DNA from: Methylocystis echinoides
Lineage (GTDB): Bacteria > Pseudomonadota > Alphaproteobacteria > Rhizobiales > Beijerinckiaceae
Assembly (NCBI RefSeq): GCF_027923385.1
Contig: NZ_BSEC01000001.1
Coordinates: 372,001-436,000, forward strand
Length of the DNA stretch: 64,000 nt
Direction: 5' to 3'
In this document: positions 49,540 through 58,359 of the stretch, piece by piece
Numbering within the stretch: position 1 is the stretch's first letter
How the letters are laid out: the number at the start of each line of letters is the position of its first letter
The notes under the pieces: model-generated
Database searches by the model: none
Told to the model about the DNA's origin: nothing
Seen by the model: only the letters and a program-made list of their open reading frames with translations
Program-made: the position numbers and the translations under genes

Positions 49540-50091
49540 ATGAACGCTCCCGCTACGCCGCCTTCTCCCTATTCCGCCTCGACGCAGAGCTCGAAGGTCG
49601 AATCGCATACGCTGTCCGTTCTGGTCGACAACGAGCCCGGCGTGCTCGCGCGGGTCGTCGGTCTGTTTTCCGGACGCGGCTACAACATCGAGAGTCTCAC
49701 CGTCGCCGAAGTGGCCCATGCCGAGCATCGCTCGCGCATCACCATCGTCACCTCGGGCGCGCCGGAGACGATCGACCAGATTCACCATCAGCTCGAGCGC
49801 ATCGTGCCGGTGCGGCAGGTGACGGATCTGACCGTGTCGAGCCGCTCGCTGGAGCGGGAGCTCGCCATGGTCAAGGTGCGCGGGCGCGGCGACAACCGCA
49901 ATGACGCGCTCCAGCTCGCCGAAGCCTTTCGCGCCCGGGTGATCGACGCGACGACCGAGAGCTTCATCTTCGAACTGACCGGCAAGCCGGAGAAGATCGA
50001 CGAATTCATCGACCTGATGCGCCCCATCGGCCTCGTCGAGGTTTCGCGCACGGGCGTCGCCGCGATCTCGCGCGGCCCGGAGCCGATCTGA
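49540..50091 (+). CDS. ilvN: Acetolactate synthase, small (regulatory) subunit
   Basis: A 183-residue protein with an N-terminal ACT domain (HTLSVLVDNEPGVLARVVGLFSGRGYNI, cited by its core DNEPGVLARV) that binds the feedback inhibitor valine, and a C-terminal regulatory domain (from about residue 100). It activates the large subunit and confers feedback inhibition. AAGGA lies eight bases before the ATG at 49540. It follows ilvB on the same strand, with a palindromic repeat between them. The name ilvH is also used for this subunit. Confidence 0.95.
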   Translation: MNAPATPPSPYSASTQSSKVESHTLSVLVDNEPGVLARVVGLFSGRGYNIESLTVAEVAHAEHRSRITIVTSGAPETIDQIHHQLERIVPVRQVTDLTVSSRSLERELAMVKVRGRGDNRNDALQLAEAFRARVIDATTESFIFELTGKPEKIDEFIDLMRPIGLVEVSRTGVAAISRGPEPI

Positions 50092-50212
50092 CGCGCATGT
50101 CCCGCGCGTCTGCTTTCATGATCTTTTAACCAAGTTTGGTGGCTCGTCCTTAACCATCGGCGCGCGATCCTGCCGCGCTCCCGCCACGTGGCCGGGAGCG
50201 TGGGAGCGCCGC

Positions 50213-51694
50213 ATGATTGAGAAGAAACTGTCCGCCTGTCTGGTCGCGCTCGCGGCCCTTTCCGCTGTTCCGGCGGCGAAAGCGGCGGATCTTCCCGCGC
50301 GAAAGGCGCCCCCGCCGGTCGCGGCGGCGCCGCTCTTCACCTGGACAGGGTTCCATCTGGGCTACAACCGGGGCTATGGCGGCGCCGTGTATGAGGCCAA
50401 CGCCGCCCTCGCCGCGCCGCCGGCCGGCTGGGCGAGCCAGACCTTCGACCACGCCAGCGGCTGGGTCACCGGTCTGCAGGCGGGCTACGACCGACATTTG
50501 AGCAATGACGTCGTGCTCGGCGTCGAGACCGACCTGCAATGGAGCGACATCCAGTCGTCCCACCAGGCGGCGACCGCGACCTCCAATCCCTTCCTGGCCG
50601 CGGCCGCCAACACCAGCCAGAGCCTCGAATGGTTCGGCACGACGCGCGCGCGGCTGGGCTATTCCTTCGGCCGCCTGCTTCCCTATGTGACGGGCGGCGT
50701 CGCCTATGGCGAAACCTCTGTGCAGAGCCTGCAGATGCTTCCCGGCCTCGCCATGGGGGTCTCGCGGCGCGCCGGCGGCGTCGGTTTCGCGGCGGGCGCG
50801 GGGCTCGACGTGGCGCTCTCCGACAGGCTCTCGGCGCGGGCCGAATATCTCTATCTGCAACTGCCGGGCGTCGCCGGCATCGCGGCGGGCGTCGCGCCCG
50901 CGAGCCCGGCGCTCGTGGGCGCCTACCAGACCGGAACGATCGGGGCCAATCTCGTGCGCGGCGGCCTGAATTATCGTTTCGCCGGCGTCAATGATCTCCT
51001 CCCCGCCGCGCCGAGCGGCGATCTCCTGACCACGGTCAAGGGCATGCTGTTCGAGGAACCGGCGCTCGACTGGACGAGCTTTTATGCGGGCGTGAACGGC
51101 GGCTACGGCGGCAATGTGCTCAATCTCACGACCTCCTCCAGTTCTCCCGGCTTCGCGCAGGTGACCAATCTGAGCGACCGTTCCGGCGGCGGGGTCGCCG
51201 GCGGGCAGGTGGGCTATCAGTTCCAGTTCGCCCGCCGCTTCGTGCTGGGCGTCGAATCGGACGCCCACTGGAGCGGCGTCACCGCCTCGCATCAGGAGAC
51301 CGCTTTCGGCGCGGGCGTGTTTTCCGCCGGGGCCGCCTATGGCATGGACTGGTTCGGCACGACCCGCGCGCGGCTCGGCCTCGCCCGGGCGTCGTCGCTG
51401 CTCTTCGTGACGGGCGGCGTCGCCTATGGCGGCGTGAGCGTCGCCGGCGGGCCGGCCGGCCCGTTCCTTGCCGGCGCCAACGCCACGCAATTCGGCTGGA
51501 CCGTCGGCTCCGGGACCGAATACGCCCTGACCGACAAATTGTCGCTCAAGGCGGATTATCTCTATGTGAGCCTCAATGGCGTTTCCGGCCGGGCGGCGGC
51601 CGGGTCCCTCGCCGAGAGTTTCTCCACCGGATCCATCGCCACCCATGTGACCCGCGTGGGGTTGAACTGGCGTTTCGCCTCCTTCGGGCATTGA
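50213..51694 (+). CDS. Outer membrane protein with two tandem Omp25-like beta-barrels (493 aa)
   Basis: A signal peptide (to about residue 24, PAAKA) is followed by two consecutive copies of an opacity/Omp25-like barrel: residues about 43-257 and 286-493. Paired landmarks are TWTGFHLGYN/DWTSFYAGVN, LGVETDLQWSDI/LGVESDAHWSGV, EWFGTTRARLGY/DWFGTTRARLGL, the identical VTGGVAYG (159-166 and 399-406), and LNYRF/LNWRF at the strand ends. Normal members have one barrel. The linker (about 258-285, DLLPAAPSGDLLTT) is soluble. The product may form two adjacent 8-strand barrels or one larger barrel. It lies between ilvN and ilvC, on the same strand but probably with its own transcription. Confidence 0.85.
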   Translation: MIEKKLSACLVALAALSAVPAAKAADLPARKAPPPVAAAPLFTWTGFHLGYNRGYGGAVYEANAALAAPPAGWASQTFDHASGWVTGLQAGYDRHLSNDVVLGVETDLQWSDIQSSHQAATATSNPFLAAAANTSQSLEWFGTTRARLGYSFGRLLPYVTGGVAYGETSVQSLQMLPGLAMGVSRRAGGVGFAAGAGLDVALSDRLSARAEYLYLQLPGVAGIAAGVAPASPALVGAYQTGTIGANLVRGGLNYRFAGVNDLLPAAPSGDLLTTVKGMLFEEPALDWTSFYAGVNGGYGGNVLNLTTSSSSPGFAQVTNLSDRSGGGVAGGQVGYQFQFARRFVLGVESDAHWSGVTASHQETAFGAGVFSAGAAYGMDWFGTTRARLGLARASSLLFVTGGVAYGGVSVAGGPAGPFLAGANATQFGWTVGSGTEYALTDKLSLKADYLYVSLNGVSGRAAAGSLAESFSTGSIATHVTRVGLNWRFASFGH

Positions 51695-51758
51695 GCGCCC
51701 CGTTTTCGGCGGGGAGGGCGCGCGCCGCGTCGCCGGCGCGCGGATTCGCGCGCGGCCT

Positions 51759-51787
51759 TTGACGTTCCCGGCCGCGCCGCGTAAAAG
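51759..51787 (+). promoter_or_regulatory. Sigma-70-type promoter of ilvC
   Basis: TTGACG (51759-51764) and TAAAAG (51782-51787) are 17 bases apart, predicting a start near 51794 and a leader of about 70 bases before the ilvC ATG. Confidence 0.55.
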
Positions 51788-51805
51788 GGCGCGCGAAATT
51801 CATGA

Positions 51806-52885
<1,080 letters not shown>

Positions 52886-52895
52886 TTGCATTGTT

Positions 52896-52927
52896 GACGC
52901 GCGCGGATGAGCGGGTCCGCGCGCGTC
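52896..52927 (+). terminator. Hairpin downstream of ilvC
   Basis: A perfect 12-bp GC-rich inverted repeat (GACGCGCGCGGA at 52896-52907, complement at 52916-52927) with an 8-base loop starts 10 bases after the ilvC stop. No T-run follows, so termination may need Rho or the stem may protect the mRNA. Confidence 0.55.
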
Positions 52928-52957
52928 GCTATAGCTGGCCAAGCTCGGGGGAGCGTG

Positions 52958-53839
52958 ATGCCGGATGGAGAGAGCCGCGCCGTCAAACTGAGCGCGACGG
53001 AAATTCGTTTCATCATCGGCGAACTGCTCGACGCGCGCATCAGCCGTCAATATGACCGTTTCCTTTCCTTCGTCGATCCCGCGGTCGTCCTGACCTGCCA
53101 TAGCTGGCGCGAAGGCGTGCTTGGCCCCAATGTCTGGCCCGGCTCGGACGGCCTGCGCAATCTCTTCGTCCGGACCGACGAAAACTATCTTCCGGTCGAC
53201 TTCGAGATCCTCGACATCCTCGTCGACGGCGACCGCGCCGCGGTGCGCTGGCGCGGCGACTGGCGCCGCCATGACAATGGCCGCGTCTACACCAATGACG
53301 CCGCGCATTTCCTGCGCTGGGAGAATGGCCGCGTCATCGAGATGCACGAGTTCTTCGACGCCCATTGCCAGTCGACGCCGTCCTGCGCCTGTACGCCGGG
53401 CTTTGAAGCCCTGCTGACGCCCCGGCCCTCGGGGATTCTCCCCGATGAAATGCGCCGCCGCGCCCGCCGGCTGCTGCATTTCCAGATCGGCCGGCCCGAA
53501 CCCGATCTGCTGCGTGAGTGGTTTTCGCCCGATGTCGTTTGCGAATTCATCGGCGACCGCGCCCGCACGCCTTACGCCGGGCGCCATGCCGGACTCGAGA
53601 CCCTTCTGGGAATCATACGAAGCGTTCATGTGGATTTCGACCAGCGTCCGCTGGCGCTTTCCGACCTCCTCATCGAGGACGAGCGCGCCGCCTGCTGGCG
53701 CCATGTCGAATGGCGCCACCGCGGCACTGGACGCGTCGGCGTTTCGGAGCTCGCCGATTTCGTCAAATTCGATAATGGCTTGGTCATCGAGCTCATCGAG
53801 TTCCGCGACACTGTCTCATTGTTGCGCATGCAGGACTGA
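52958..53839 (+). CDS. Tandem NTF2/SnoaL-like two-domain protein, copy A (293 aa)
   Basis: A 293-residue soluble protein with two SnoaL-like alpha+beta barrel domains: about residues 12-140 (ending HFLRWENGRVIEMHEFFD) and 160-290 (ending DFVKFDNGLVIELIEFRD). The pattern 'region of W-R-H-R-GTGR ... NGLVIE-x-EF-D' occurs in both halves. SnoaL-type domains serve as small-ligand isomerases, cyclases or dehydratases, or as binding folds. No catalytic set can be assigned. GGGGGAG precedes the ATG. The neighbouring gene encodes a paralogue of exactly the same length. No signal peptide is seen, so it is cytosolic. Confidence 0.75.
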   Translation: MPDGESRAVKLSATEIRFIIGELLDARISRQYDRFLSFVDPAVVLTCHSWREGVLGPNVWPGSDGLRNLFVRTDENYLPVDFEILDILVDGDRAAVRWRGDWRRHDNGRVYTNDAAHFLRWENGRVIEMHEFFDAHCQSTPSCACTPGFEALLTPRPSGILPDEMRRRARRLLHFQIGRPEPDLLREWFSPDVVCEFIGDRARTPYAGRHAGLETLLGIIRSVHVDFDQRPLALSDLLIEDERAACWRHVEWRHRGTGRVGVSELADFVKFDNGLVIELIEFRDTVSLLRMQD

Positions 53840-53991
53840 GCCCCCTGCGGGCCTTTCGCGGGCAGGCTGGAAAACAGCCTGTCGACAACAGCCGTCTTTG
53901 CAGCATAATGGACGGAAATCATTTTATTCCTAGCTATAGCGCGACAGAACGAAATGGCGGGACTGGGGGCGTCCTCGCGGGCGAATTGAGA

Positions 53992-54873
53992 ATGATGCAT
54001 GGAGCGGGCGGGCAGGCCCCGCGGGCCGCCGAGCGGGAGGCGCGTCGTCGCGTCCACGAACTTGTCCAGCTGCGTATGGCCGGCCAGATCGATTTGCTGA
54101 TGGACTACGTCGTCGAGGACGTCGAGCTTCGATACAATTGCTCGAAAGTCGGTATTTTCCCGGTTGGCTTCTGGCAGGGGCAGTCGGCGCTGCGCGAGTA
54201 TCTGCGGCGCACCGACATCGATTACGAGCCGCTTTCCGCCGAGGTGCAGGACATCTTCGTCGAGGGGGACCGCACGGCGGTGCGCTGGACCGGGCGTTTC
54301 CGTCGCCGGGCCAATGGGCGGGTCTATGAGATCGACCTCGCCCATTTCATCCGCTGGCGAAAGGACCGGGTCGCCCGGCTGGACGAATTCATCGACGATC
54401 ACGCGGTTTCCCGCGCCGCCGGCCCGCTGCAGAGCTTCGAGGACATGATCGATCCGCCGGGGCCCGGCCTCTCCCGCGACGAAATGGCGCGGCGTCTCAT
54501 GGCGCTCGGCAATTTCTCGCGCTCCGGCCCGGACATCGACCTGTTCCGGCGCTATTGCGCGCCCGACGTGGTCAGTGAATTCGTCGGCGACCGCAACGCC
54601 ATCTTCTACGCCGGCCGCCATCGCGGCATCGAGGCGCTGACGAATATCATCGGCGCGATCAACATCGACTTCGAGCAGGTCGGCTGCACGACGCCGGAAA
54701 TGGTGGTCGACGGAAGCGGCGCCGCCGCGCGCCGCACGGTCGAATGGCGCCATCGCGGCACCGGCCTGCGCGGCCTGGTCGAGCTGGCCGATTTCGTGCG
54801 CTTCCGGAACGGGCTGATCGTCGAACTCGTCGAGTTCCGAGACAGCGTCGCGCTCCTGCAGATGCAGGGCTGA
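53992..54873 (+). CDS. Tandem NTF2/SnoaL-like two-domain protein, copy B (293 aa)
   Basis: A paralogue of the preceding gene. It also has two SnoaL-like domains (about 15-135, with GRVYEIDLAHFIRW; and 155-290, with VEWRHRGTGLRGLVELADFVRFRNG, cited by its core RHRGTGLRG), and both halves align with copy A without large gaps. With the ATG at 53992 it is exactly 293 residues, like copy A, which supports this start over an in-frame ATG at 53908. The 150 bases between the copies are AT-richer and may hold a promoter. It ends nine bases before the PhzF gene. Function unknown. Confidence 0.72.
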   Translation: MMHGAGGQAPRAAEREARRRVHELVQLRMAGQIDLLMDYVVEDVELRYNCSKVGIFPVGFWQGQSALREYLRRTDIDYEPLSAEVQDIFVEGDRTAVRWTGRFRRRANGRVYEIDLAHFIRWRKDRVARLDEFIDDHAVSRAAGPLQSFEDMIDPPGPGLSRDEMARRLMALGNFSRSGPDIDLFRRYCAPDVVSEFVGDRNAIFYAGRHRGIEALTNIIGAINIDFEQVGCTTPEMVVDGSGAAARRTVEWRHRGTGLRGLVELADFVRFRNGLIVELVEFRDSVALLQMQG

Positions 54874-54882
54874 TCCGGAACC

Positions 54883-55794
54883 GTGACCCGGATTCTTTCC
54901 TATCACCTGCTCGATGTCTTCACCGACCGGCGCTTCAGCGGCAATCCGCTCGCCGTCGTCGAGGCGGCCGACGGTCTCGACGTGGCGACCATGCTGGCCA
55001 TCGCCCGCGAGTTCAATCTGAGCGAGACGGTCTTTCTGCTGGCGCCGCGCGATCCCGTCATGAGCGCCCGCATCCGGATTTTCACGCCCGCGCGGGAGCT
55101 GCCTTTCGCCGGCCATCCGACCATCGGCGCCGCCGCGCTTCTCGCCGAAACCCGCGCCGGCGACGCGCTGGCCCGCAACGGCCTCGTCGTGGCGCTGGAG
55201 AGCGTGGTGGGGGAAGTGCGTTGCGACGTCCTGCGCGGCCGAAACGGCGTAACTTACGCCGAGCTGGCCTATCCGGGCCTGCCGCATCCGGGTGAAGGGG
55301 CGCCGTCCAACGCGGCGCTCGCCGAGGCGCTGTCGCTCGCGCCCGCCGACATTGGCTTCGACGCCCATCTTCCCTGCCGCTTTGCGGCGGGGCCGGCTTT
55401 TCTCTTCGTTCCGCTCGCCTCGCGCGCGGCGCTGGATCGCGCCCGGCGCCGCCCGGAGGCCTTCGCGGCCGTCATGGGCGAGGCTGTGGGCGCCTGGCTC
55501 TATACGCGGGAGACGGTCGATCCCGCCGCCGCCATTCACGCGCGCCTGTTCGCCCATGGGCTCGGCTTCGAGGAAGATCCGGCGACCGGCTCGGCGGCGG
55601 TGGCTTTCGCCGCCGTGGCGCAGGCCTTCGAGCGACCCGATGACGGGGAACACGAGTTGTTCATCGAACAGGGCTACGCCATGGGCCGTCCGGCGCGGAT
55701 CACCCTGCGCCTGTGGATCGAGAGCGGGGCGCTGGCGCAGGTCGCCGTCGGGGGGCAGGCTGTGCGCGTGGCTGAAGGGAAGCTGAGGCTTTAG
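54883..55794 (+). CDS. PhzF family epimerase/isomerase
   Basis: A 303-residue enzyme of the diaminopimelate-epimerase-like PhzF family. It shows the typical opening (YHLLDVFTDRRFSGNPLAVV, cited by FTDRRFSGNPLAVV), the catalytic-glutamate segment FNLSETVFLL and the ligand loop EEDPATGSAAVAFA. It begins with GTG behind CCGGAA. PhzF members isomerise or epimerise small amino-acid-like acids; only some act in phenazine synthesis and no phenazine genes are here. Nine bases separate it from the NTF2-like copy B and three from the Nudix gene, indicating an operon. Confidence 0.88.
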   Translation: MTRILSYHLLDVFTDRRFSGNPLAVVEAADGLDVATMLAIAREFNLSETVFLLAPRDPVMSARIRIFTPARELPFAGHPTIGAAALLAETRAGDALARNGLVVALESVVGEVRCDVLRGRNGVTYAELAYPGLPHPGEGAPSNAALAEALSLAPADIGFDAHLPCRFAAGPAFLFVPLASRAALDRARRRPEAFAAVMGEAVGAWLYTRETVDPAAAIHARLFAHGLGFEEDPATGSAAVAFAAVAQAFERPDDGEHELFIEQGYAMGRPARITLRLWIESGALAQVAVGGQAVRVAEGKLRL

Positions 55795-55797
55795 ATC

Positions 55798-56514
55798 ATG
55801 GAACCGCGCTTCGCCGAGGTCGATCGGCTCGACTGCCGCCTCGTTTCGCACCGCTGGACCTTCGCCGAGGAGGAGGCCGCGCGGATTGACGCGCACTGGG
55901 CCACACGGCTCGCCCGCACGCCGTCCATGTACGATGGCCCGGTGCTGCTCGCGCGAAAAGCCGCCCTCGAGGCGGAGTCCGGCGCGCGCGTGCTGCGGGT
56001 GGAGGCGTTCGAGACGCGCTTTTCGCGCTTTCTCGCCTGGCGCGATTTCGGCTGGCCGGACGCGAGCGTCTACAACTTCTTCGCCATGCCGGCCCTGCGC
56101 TCCAGCGACGGCGCCTGGCTCGTCGGCGAGATGGGGCAGGCCCATTCGGCGGCCGGCCAGCGCTATTTTCCCGGCGGCACGCCGGACCCCGGCGACGTGA
56201 CGGAGACGGGCGAGGTCGATCTCTATGGCAGTCTCGCGCGCGAACTCGCCGAGGAGACCGGGCTTCCCGCGCGGGAGGGCGTCGCGGCGCAGGGCTGGAC
56301 CGTGATTTTCGACCGCCAGCGGGTCGCCTGCCTGCGGCGCATCGACTGGCCGGCGCCGGCGGCGGCGATTCGGGAACGGGTGCGCCGCTTTCTCGACGCG
56401 GAAGCCGAGCCGGAGCTTGCCGCGGTCCATATGCTGGCGTCCGGCCGCCATGACGATCCGCGCCTTCCCGCCTTCATGACGGCCTTTCTGGCCCGCGCCG
56501 CCGAGACGGGCTGA
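55798..56514 (+). CDS. Nudix hydrolase family protein
   Basis: A 238-residue protein with a long N-terminal region (about 100 residues) and a Nudix fold. Its box ends in the consensus RELAEETGL (about residues 148-156), but the front of the box (GGTPDPGDVTETGEVD) has a longer loop than the textbook GX5E spacing. It hydrolyses a nucleoside-diphosphate-linked compound; the substrate is unknown. It starts three bases after the PhzF stop and is the fourth gene in the NTF2-like/PhzF set. The variant box leaves its activity slightly uncertain. Confidence 0.8.
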   Translation: MEPRFAEVDRLDCRLVSHRWTFAEEEAARIDAHWATRLARTPSMYDGPVLLARKAALEAESGARVLRVEAFETRFSRFLAWRDFGWPDASVYNFFAMPALRSSDGAWLVGEMGQAHSAAGQRYFPGGTPDPGDVTETGEVDLYGSLARELAEETGLPAREGVAAQGWTVIFDRQRVACLRRIDWPAPAAAIRERVRRFLDAEAEPELAAVHMLASGRHDDPRLPAFMTAFLARAAETG

Positions 56515-56531
56515 ATTTCGCCCGCGTCCGG

Positions 56532-56537
56532 TATAGA
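56532..56537 (+). promoter_or_regulatory. -10 element close to the aroKB start (possible leaderless transcript)
   Basis: TATAGA lies nine bases before the ATG, so transcription would begin at or next to the start codon. No ribosome binding site is visible, which fits a leaderless mRNA. The -35 region (GCTGAA, spaced 16) is weak. Confidence 0.3.
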
Positions 56538-56545
56538 TTGCCGCC

Positions 56546-58354
56546 ATGATACGACCGCAAACCACTTCGACGCCGGCGGCGCCGCCCGGCGGGGGGGACG
56601 AGCGCGCCAGCACGATCCGTGCGGCGCTGGCCGGCCGCGCCCTGGTCTTCGTCGGCATGATGGGCTCTGGCAAGAGCGCCATCGGCCAGCGCCTCGCCGC
56701 GCGCCTCGGCCTGCCCTTCGTCGACGCCGACGCCGAAATCGTCGCGGCGGCCGCCGGCATGACCATCCCCGAAATCTTCGCCAAATATGGCGAGCGCTAT
56801 TTCCGCGACGGCGAGCGGCGCGTCATCATGCGCCTTCTCAACGCCGGCGAGATGGTGCTCGCCACCGGCGGCGGCGCCTTCATGGACCCGCGCACCCGCG
56901 AGCGCGTCAGCGCGCGCGGCGTCTCCATCTGGCTCGACGCCGACCACAAGACGCTGATGAAGCGCGTGCGCCGCAAGAACGACCGTCCGCTGCTGCACAC
57001 GGACGATCCCGAGGAGACGCTGCGCCGCCTGCTCGAAACACGCCGTCCGATGTACGAACTCGCCGACATTCGCGTCGAATCGCGTGACGAACCGCAGGAC
57101 GTCATGGTCGAGGAGGTCATCGACGCGCTCGTCGCGCAACTGCCGCGCATCGACGCCGCGCGGAAAGCGCAAAAGAAGGATTTCGCCAAGGCCATGACTC
57201 ATCTGCATCTGGAGCGCGTACATGCCGATCAGGGCGCGACCCATCGGGAAACGATCCATGTCGCGCTCGCCGGCCGCTCTTATGACATTCTCATCGGCGC
57301 CGGGCTCGTCGAGGAAGCGGGCGCCCATATCGCGCGCATCGCGCCGGGGGCCGCCTGCGCCATCGTCACCGACGAGAACGTCGCGCGGCTGCATCTGCCC
57401 ACGCTCGAAAAAAGCCTGACGGACGCCGGGATTCGATACACCACAATCATCGTAAAGCCGGGCGAAGGCTCCAAGTCGCTTGCGACCTTCGGGCGCGTTT
57501 GCGACGAGGTTCTCGCCGCGCGGATCGAGCGACGCGATCTGATCGTCGCCTTCGGCGGCGGCGTCGTCGGCGATCTTGCGGGCTATGTGGCCGCGAGCGT
57601 GCGCCGCGGCTCGCGTTTCGTGCAGATTCCAACGACCCTGCTGTCGCAGGTCGATTCTTCCGTCGGCGGCAAGACCGGCATCAATTCGCCGCATGGCAAG
57701 AATCTCATCGGCGCCTTTCATCAGCCCTCCCTTGTGCTCGCCGATGTCGACGTGCTGCGCACGCTGTCGCTGCGCGAATATCGCGCCGGCTATGCCGAGG
57801 TGGTGAAATATGGGCTCATCGGCGACAAGCGTTTCTTCGAATGGCTGGAGGCGGACGCCGAGGCCGTCTTCCACAGCCGCGCCGAGCAGATTTGTGCGGT
57901 CGCGGTGAGCTGCGAGACCAAGGCGACGATCGTCGCCCGCGACGAGACCGAGCAGGGCGATCGCGCGCTGCTCAATCTCGGCCACACTTTCGGCCACGCC
58001 TTCGAGCTGCTGACGCATTATGACAGCGCGCGGCTCGTGCATGGCGAAGGCGTCGCCATCGGCATGGCCTGCGCCGCGCGCTTTTCGGCGCGGCTCGGGC
58101 TCTGCGCGCCGCAGGACGCCGAACGCGTGGCGAAGCATCTCGCCAGCGTCGGCCTGCCGACGGAAATCCGCCAGATACCGGGCTTCGACAGCGACGCGCG
58201 GGCGATTCTCGACGCCATGTACCAGGACAAGAAGGTCGAGGGCGGCGCGCTCACCTTCATTCTGATGCGCGGCGTCGGCGAGGCCTTCATCGCCAAATCC
58301 GTCGAGCCCGGCGAGGTCTTGAGCTTCCTCAACGACGAACTTTTGCGGGCGTAA
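56546..58354 (+). CDS. aroKB: Fused shikimate kinase - 3-dehydroquinate synthase
   Basis: One 602-residue chain carrying two steps of the shikimate pathway. The N-terminal kinase (about 30-200) has the P-loop GMMGSGKS (37-44), DAD and TGGGAF. The C-terminal dehydroquinate synthase (about 235-600) has FGGGVVGDLAG, VDSSVGGKTGIN and the metal-binding NLGHTFGHAFE with downstream HGE. The two activities are not consecutive steps, so channeling is not expected. Fusion probably reflects co-regulation of genes that are neighbours in many bacteria. The CorC-like gene follows after five bases. Confidence 0.94.
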   Translation: MIRPQTTSTPAAPPGGGDERASTIRAALAGRALVFVGMMGSGKSAIGQRLAARLGLPFVDADAEIVAAAAGMTIPEIFAKYGERYFRDGERRVIMRLLNAGEMVLATGGGAFMDPRTRERVSARGVSIWLDADHKTLMKRVRRKNDRPLLHTDDPEETLRRLLETRRPMYELADIRVESRDEPQDVMVEEVIDALVAQLPRIDAARKAQKKDFAKAMTHLHLERVHADQGATHRETIHVALAGRSYDILIGAGLVEEAGAHIARIAPGAACAIVTDENVARLHLPTLEKSLTDAGIRYTTIIVKPGEGSKSLATFGRVCDEVLAARIERRDLIVAFGGGVVGDLAGYVAASVRRGSRFVQIPTTLLSQVDSSVGGKTGINSPHGKNLIGAFHQPSLVLADVDVLRTLSLREYRAGYAEVVKYGLIGDKRFFEWLEADAEAVFHSRAEQICAVAVSCETKATIVARDETEQGDRALLNLGHTFGHAFELLTHYDSARLVHGEGVAIGMACAARFSARLGLCAPQDAERVAKHLASVGLPTEIRQIPGFDSDARAILDAMYQDKKVEGGALTFILMRGVGEAFIAKSVEPGEVLSFLNDELLRA

Positions 58355-58359
58355 CAAAC

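Noticed and set aside
54876..54905. GGAAC before the PhzF gene as an EcfG promoter
   Set aside because: No GTT follows at 16-17 bases, and the gene is only nine bases from its upstream neighbour.
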